Shown one piece after another: positions 57,952 to 64,000 of a stretch of DNA of 64,000 nt. How positions within the stretch are numbered: the stretch's first letter is position 1; each line of letters begins with the position of its first letter. This stretch comes from Nemertoderma westbladi (taxonomy: Eukaryota; Xenacoelomorpha; Nemertodermatida; Nemertodermatidae). The translations under genes were made by a program, and so were the position numbers. The stretch is taken from positions 1 through 64,000 of the forward strand of contig JAUCBJ010002864.1 in the NCBI GenBank assembly GCA_032718475.1, read 5' to 3'. The notes below the pieces were generated by a model. That model was not told the origin of the DNA. It did no database searches and saw only the letters and a program-made list of their open reading frames with translations.

Positions 57952-59448
57952 TTAGGAACCGAGAGGTTCATTACTGTAAGAATTGCTCGAGACTGGCTGA
58001 CTGACTGACTGACTGACTAATCTACAGCCAAAACTACTCTAACGATTTTGATGAAATTTTCACAGCGGCTAGATACCGCGATTCTAAGGTCCCTGGTATG
58101 TTCCGCTATTTCGTCCATGAGCCGTGGGCTCGAAAAATAGACATAAACGAAAAAACGCCATAGGCGCAATGGTAAAATAACACCCATGACAGCTGGTGTC
58201 GTGATGAAAAATGGCTTATGTAATGCATTTCTACAGAAGGCTTAGTAATAAATCGATGAGGTTGCCAAGATTATTATACTCAGTACACCCATACTGTTTG
58301 TATAGGCCACCACTCTCTGTCAAAGCAAACATTATTAACTGGTTGGTTTAGTTTGAAATCTAATATCGCCTCAGCTGAATTACTCTTCCCAATGCCATCT
58401 ATGGGAATATCTCACTCTGCTAATGTAAGCTGAATGACTGTTACTTACACAGTGAGTTGGCTACATTAATGCCAACATTATTGCAAAATGTTTTATTGTT
58501 GGATTACTCTCTGTCAGTCACCCCTTCAGAACATTGTATAGGGAATTTACTTTAGTTTACTCTACTGTGCCATTCAGCTGAATGGATTTGAGCGATTGCC
58601 AAGTTACAGAGTTGGATCATTCTCTGACCATAGGCAAAGACATCAAATCTTTTTAAAAATATACTTTTTCCATGTTTTTTTTTCTGACCAAAAATTTCAA
58701 AAAAAATTTTTTCTTAGCCAGTACTGCCAATCGATTCGCCATCAAAAATAACGCAAAAAATTTTTTTTGCAAAATTTTAAATTACTGTAAATTTTTGGCG
58801 ACTGGGGGGGGTCAATTTTTTTCGATCCGCTATAACTCCAGAACGCTTTGTCCAAATTCGATGGGGTTTTCATTTTTCAACTTAATTAGATGTCCTCTTT
58901 CAGCCTATCCATGTTTCCAAACCCCAAACACCGCCGTTCAAAAATAAATTTTTTCTAGTTCTAGAATTTTACTAATTTCAAAAAAGTTGCAGTATTTTAT
59001 TAACGCCTTTACGGAATTCGATAGCGTTTTCGATTTTTATATTAAACGCAATATCCTGAATCTCACTAGCCTAGTTTCGCGTCACCAATGCCAAGACTTC
59101 ATACTTTTTGAGGAAAATTTTTCTAGAATAATTTTTATTTAATTACATTTATCGCGATTTCTTATTACTGGATGCACATGAATTGATGGAGTTATCAATT
59201 TATTAACTAAACACGATATCGCGCATCGCACCAGCGTGGTTTCGAAATTCCAAAACGAGGTCTTCACTAATTGCAGGTCGATTTTGTTCTAGAATGGAGC
59301 AACTAATAATAGATCGAATTTATTAATAATTATTGTATGAAATAAGATTGTATTTTTACATAATTATTAGTTCTATAATAATTCTCGTTGTCTCTTTTAT
59401 TTGAAATAAAAAGTCGGTTCCTTATCGGGCCGCTAGGCCCGTCACTAG
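57952..59448 (+). mobile_element. Helentron-like unit 17 (A core)
   Basis: Complete type-A ends. Like unit 6, it is followed by a B-type 5' end, with the same tctataataattctcgttg variant near the 3' end. Confidence 0.82.
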
Positions 59449-60923
59449 TTAGCAAGTCGTTAGACTTGATTACTGTAAGAATTGTTAGCTGACTGACTGG
59501 CTGACTGACTGGCTGACTGACTGGCTGACTGACTGGCTGGCTGATCTACAGCCAAAACTGCTCTAACGATTTTGATGAAATTTTCACAGCATCTAGATAC
59601 CGCGATTCTAAGGTCCCTGGCATGATCGGCTACTCCGTCCATAGCCTCTGGGCTCGAAAAATAGAGATAAACGAAAAAAACGCCATAGGCGCAATGGTAA
59701 AATATCACCCATGACAGCTGGTGTCCTGATGAAAAATGGCTTATGTAATGCAATTCTACACAAGGCTTAGTATTAAATCGATGAGGTTGCCAAGAGTATT
59801 ATACTTAGTACACCCATACTGTTTGTTTAGGCCCTGTCAAAGCAAATATAAACTGGTTGGTTTAGTTTGAAATCTATTATTGCCTCAGCTGAATAACTCT
59901 TCCCAATGCATTCTAGTTGAGTATCCAAGATTCTCCCTCTGCTAATGTAAGCTGAATGACGGTTTAGTACACAGTGTGTTGGCTACATTAATGCCAACAT
60001 TATTGCAAAATGTTTTATTGTTGGATTACTCTCTGTCAGTCTCCCCTTCAGAACATTGTATAGGGAATTTACTTTAGTTTACTCTACTGTGCCATTCAGC
60101 TGAATGGATTTGAGCGATTGCCAAGTTACAGAGTTGGATCATTATCTGACCATAGGCAAAGACATCAAATCTTTTTAAAAATATACTTTTCCATGTTTAT
60201 TTTTCTGACCAAAAATTTCAAAAAAAAATTTTCGTAGCCAGTACTGCCAATCGATTCGCCATAAAAAATAACGCAAAAAATTTTTTTGGCAAAATTTTAA
60301 ATTACTGTAAATTTTTGGCGACTGGGGGGGGTCAATTTTTTTCGATCCGCTATAACTCCAGAACGCGTTGTCCAAATTCGATGGGGTTTTCATTTTTCAA
60401 CTTAATTCGATGTCCTCTTTTAGCCTATCCATGTTTCGAAACCCCAAACAGCGCCGTTAAAAAATTAATTTTTTCTAGTTCTAGAATTTTACAAATTTCA
60501 AAAAAGTTGCAGTATTTTATTAACGCCTTTACGGAATTCGATAGCGTTTTCGATTTTTATTTTAAACGCAATATCCTGAATCTCACTAGCCTAGTTTCGC
60601 GTCACCAATGCCAAGACTTCATACTTTTTGAGGAAAATTTTCTAGAATAATTTTTTTTGAATTACATTTATCGCGATTTCTTATTACTGGTTGCACATGA
60701 ATTGATGGAGTTTTCAATTTATTAACTAAGCACGATATCGCGCATCGCACCAGCGTGGTTTCGAAAATCCAAAACGAGGTATTCACTTGTTGCAGGTCGA
60801 TTATGTCCTAGAATTGAGCAACTAATAATAGATCGAATTTAATAATATTTATTATATGAAATATGATTGTATTTTTACATAATTATTAGTTCTATACTAA
60901 TTCTTGTTGTCTCTTATTTAAAA
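59449..60923 (+). mobile_element. Helentron-like unit 18 (B 5' end on A core, 3' end lost)
   Basis: Starts TTAGCAAGTCGTTAGACTTG as in unit 7 but carries an A core. It ends at cttatttaaaa without subterminal motif, hairpin or CTAG, and the next unit begins there. It is a 5'/core hybrid whose 3' code cannot be read. Confidence 0.8.
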
Positions 60924-61280
60924 TTAGCAAGTCGTTAGACTTGATTACTGTAAGAATTGTTGACTGACTGACTGACTGACTGCCCACTGTGGCATTCTAA
61001 ATGTTTTATACTGTAGGTGATTGACATTGTGCAAGCTGAATGACTGTTAGTTCTTTCAGACCATAGGCAAACATTGTTGAGGGAATTGTTGAGGTTGAGT
61101 TCACTCTACTGTGCCATTCAACTGAATGAATTTGAGCAATTGCCAAATTACAGAGTGGGATCTCTCTGTGACCATAGGTAAATAGCACTTCCATTCTGAC
61201 CATAGGTAAACATTGTTAGGGAATTTACATTTGATTGATGACTTCCGACTTGCTTAACGGCGTCTTGACGCCGTCTCTAG
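60924..61280 (+). mobile_element. Helentron-like unit 19 (short B unit, 357 bp)
   Basis: Both ends are type B (TTAGCAAGTCG at the 5' end; ccgacttgcttaacggcgtc ... ctCTAG at the 3' end) around a small remnant of the B core. It shows that about 350 bp with both termini forms a complete unit. Confidence 0.82.
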
Positions 61281-62604
61281 TTAGGAACCGAGAGGTTCAT
61301 TACTGTAAGAATTGTTGGCTGACTGGCTGGCTGGTTAATCTATAGCCAAAACTACTCTAACGATTTTGATGAAATTTTCACAGCGGCTGGATACCGCGAT
61401 TCTAAGGTCCCTGGTATGTTCCGCTATTTCGTCCATGAGCCGTGGGCTCGAAAAATAGACATAAACGAAAAAACGCCATAGGCGCAATGGTAAAATAACA
61501 CCAATAACAGCTGGTGTCGTGATGAAAAATGGCTTATGTAATGGATTTCTACACAAGGCTTAGTATAAATCGATGAGGTTGCCAAGATTATTGTACTTAG
61601 TACACCCATACTGTTTGTTTAGGCCCTAGGACACTACACTCTGTCAAAGCAAATATTAACTGGTTGGTTTAGTTAGAAATCTATTATCGCCTCAGCTGAA
61701 TTACTCTTCCCAATGCATTCTATGAGAATATCTCACTCTGCTAATGTAAGCTGAATGACTTAAGTACACAGTGTGTTGGCTACATTAATGCCAACATTAT
61801 TGCAAAATGTTTTATTGTTGGATTACTCTCTGTCAGTCTCCCCTTCAGAACATTGTATAGGGAATTTACTTTAGTTTACTCTACTGTGCCATTCAGCTGA
61901 ATGGATTTGAGCGATTGCCAAGTTACACGTCCATGAGCCGTGGGCTCGAAAAATAGACATAAACGAAAAAACGCCATAGGCGCAATGATAAAAACACCAG
62001 CTGGCACTCATGAAAAATGGATAGAGATAGCCTAGTAATGCTATTCTATAGGAATGGCCACCTAACAAGGAAATGCTTTCTCTGCCAAGTATTATCCTCA
62101 CTCTACAACTCAGACAGTAAGCAAACAAAAGCCGTGGGATTCTAATGTATTACATCATAAGCTGATTGCTCTCCCAATAGCCCTCACACACTCAATGAAT
62201 CGAATGAAATCGAATATCTATTAGCTTAATGCGAATAGCTGGTAAGCTGAATGCCATTTTAGTTATTGCGTACTGTTGATTGCAGAGTTGTCTGCTATGT
62301 TGTATGTATTTAATTAAAATAATTTTCGTAGAGGGAAGTTAATTTGGGATTACTCTCTATCAGATGTAAGCAAAGCTGTTCAATGGGGTGGGCCATGGGA
62401 CCCAAATATAGTACATTATGCATGGCAAACATTAATAAAATCATTCAGTCAACCTGAATGGTATTTGCTTTAGTTAACTACTGTGTGTGAAAAGCGAATT
62501 TATAATGTTACCCATACTTCAGGTAAATTAATTTTTAGATATTTTGTACTGAAGGCAAGGATTTCTGTTATAATTAAAATACAAGACAGGGGCTTGTTTC
62601 GATA

Positions 62605-62935
62605 TATGTAGTTGCGCCCTTCGAGCAGCACGTGAGTTAATCAAATATTAGACACAATGTTTGACTTTGTCACTTCGAGCAGCACGTGAGTTTGGCTTTG
62701 ACCCTTCGATATAATGTATTTGCGCCTTTCGAGCAGCGCGTGAGTTACATCAAATAATAGACACAATGTTTGACTTTGTCCCTTCGAGCAGCACGTGAGT
62801 TTTGCTTTGTCCCTTGATATATGATGTTGCGCCCTTCGAGCAGCTCATGAGTTACATCAAATAATAGACACACTGTTTGACTTTGTCCCTTCGAGCAGCA
62901 CGTGAGTTTGGCTTTGACCCTTCCAGCATCGTGTG
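62605..62935. repeat. Tandem cagcacgtgag block, unit 20
   Basis: Seven copies, several with an altered centre (cagcgcgtgag, cagctcatgag). It is more diverged than in units 10, 12 and 15, and like unit 8. Confidence 0.83.
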
Positions 62936-62938
62936 TCA

Positions 62939-63982
62939 ATCGAGCCGAATCATACCGATTGAGCCGAATAGAACCAATCGAGGTGATCAAGCCGAGTCGA
63001 GCCCAATCGAGCCGAACAGAGCCGAGTTGAGCCCAATTAAGCCGAGTCGAGCCAGACTGAGCCGAGTCAAGCCCAATCGAGTCGAGTCGAGCCCAATAGA
63101 GCCGAGTCGAGCCCAATCGAGCCTAGTCGAGCCCAATTGAGATGGACCGAGCCAAGTCGAACCCAATTGAGCCGGACTGAGCCAAGTTGAGCCAAATCGA
63201 GCCAAGTCAAGCCCAATCAATCCCATTCGAGCCGAGTCGTGTGGATTGAGCCGAATCGAGCCCAATTGAGCCAAGTCAAGCCGGACCGAGCCAAGTCGAA
63301 CCCAATCGATCCGAATCGAGCTGAGTCGACTCAGACCGAGCCGAGCCGAGCCGGGCCGGGCCGAGCCGAGCCGATCCGAGCCGAGCCGAGCCGAGCCGAG
63401 CCGAGCCGAGCCGAGCCGAGCCGAGCCAAGCCGAGCCGAGCCAAGCCGATCCGAGCCGAGCCGAGCCGAGCCGAGCCGAGCCGAGCCGAGCCGAGCCGAG
63501 CCGAGCCGAGCTGAGCCGAGCCGTGTCGACCGTGTCACGCCAAATTGAGCCCGGATTGAGCCCAATCAAGCTGAGTCGAGCCCAATCGAGCCGAGTCGAG
63601 CCAGACTGAGCCGAGTCAAGCCCAAATCGAATCGAGTCGAGCCCAATCGAGCCGGGTCGAGCCCAATCAAGCCTAGTCGAGCCCAATTGAGCCGGACCGA
63701 GCCAAGTCGAGCCCAATCGAGCCAGACTGAGCCAAGTTGAGCCAAATCGATCCGAGTCAAGCCCAATCAATCCCAATTGAGCCGATTCGAGCAGATTGAG
63801 CTGAATCGAGCCCAATTGAGCCAAGTCGAGCTGGACCGAGCCGAGTCGAACCCAATCGAGCTGATTGAGCCGAATCAAGCTGAGTCGAGACAGATCGAGC
63901 CGAGCCGAGCCTAATCGAGCCAAACCGAGCCAATCAAGCCAAGTCGAACTAAATCGTGCCCAATCGTGCAAGACCGAGCCGA
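62939..63982. repeat. GAGCC satellite, unit 20 (pure core about 63330-63520)
   Basis: Diverged repeats on both sides of a pure block of about 35 units that starts at the same tcgactcagacc landmark as in the other L units. Confidence 0.92.
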
Positions 63983-64000
63983 GCTCGTTGTCTCTTTTAT

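Larger units (their letters stand above)
61281..64000 (+). mobile_element. Helentron-like unit 20 (A/L chimera, runs off the window)
   Basis: Begins with a type-A 5' end and A core. At about 61927 (gccaagttacacgtccatgagccg) it switches to an early point of the L core. It continues through the cagcacgtgag block and satellite to ctcgttgtctcttttat at the window edge. The array therefore continues beyond 64000. Confidence 0.8.

Overview
The window is eukaryotic and almost certainly from a metazoan, probably a marine invertebrate. It is AT-rich, has spliced small coding exons with GT-AG signals, and is packed with non-LTR retrotransposon fragments, DNA-transposon relics, a SINE carrying a cephalopod-type (Ceph) core sequence, minisatellites, and a large array of Helitron-class elements. 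I cannot fix the phylum from sequence alone. There are no prokaryotic operons, rRNA genes, CRISPR arrays or convincing functional tRNA genes.

Positions 1-5440 hold the 5' end of a minus-strand Cys-loop (nicotinic acetylcholine receptor-like) gene. A signal-peptide exon (5353-5437) and the first ligand-domain exon (1244-1380) join in phase. The remaining exons would lie beyond the left edge. Intron 1 contains a LINE relic, a SINE and short repeats.

Positions 5440-12060 contain a LINE endonuclease fragment, a TTAA-flanked piggyBac-like element with an internal minisatellite and a nested LINE tail, and a minus-strand ORF (11784-12035) that looks like a neuropeptide precursor (signal peptide plus a GKR amidation/cleavage site).

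Positions 12060-32190 are mostly a transposon graveyard: LINE tails with clear target-site duplications, a DUF7869-like transposase-type relic, a YLDD reverse transcriptase relic, several other RT fragments, a 45-bp minisatellite, and a Helitron-like element with a 146-bp internal repeat that carries a CTCF-like motif. There is also a P/THAP-like transposase relic cut by a LINE insertion. A second host gene is suggested by three phase-compatible minus-strand exons (23389-24983) of unknown function.

Positions 32190-64000 (half the window) are one head-to-tail array of 20 Helentron/Helitron2-like non-autonomous units of about 0.36-2.2 kb. Units have a 5' hairpin, a tetranucleotide (GGCT/GACT) tract, a 3' subterminal inverted copy of the 5' end, a 3' hairpin and a CTAG end. 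Two terminal codes (A: AGGAACCGA; B: AGCAAGTCG) change together at the 5' and 3' ends. Three cargo types occur (A core, long L core with (GAGCC)n satellite, and B core), with an alternating L-A higher-order repeat. No replicase or helicase gene is present, so mobility would need a protein in trans. This array is the most unusual content of the window.
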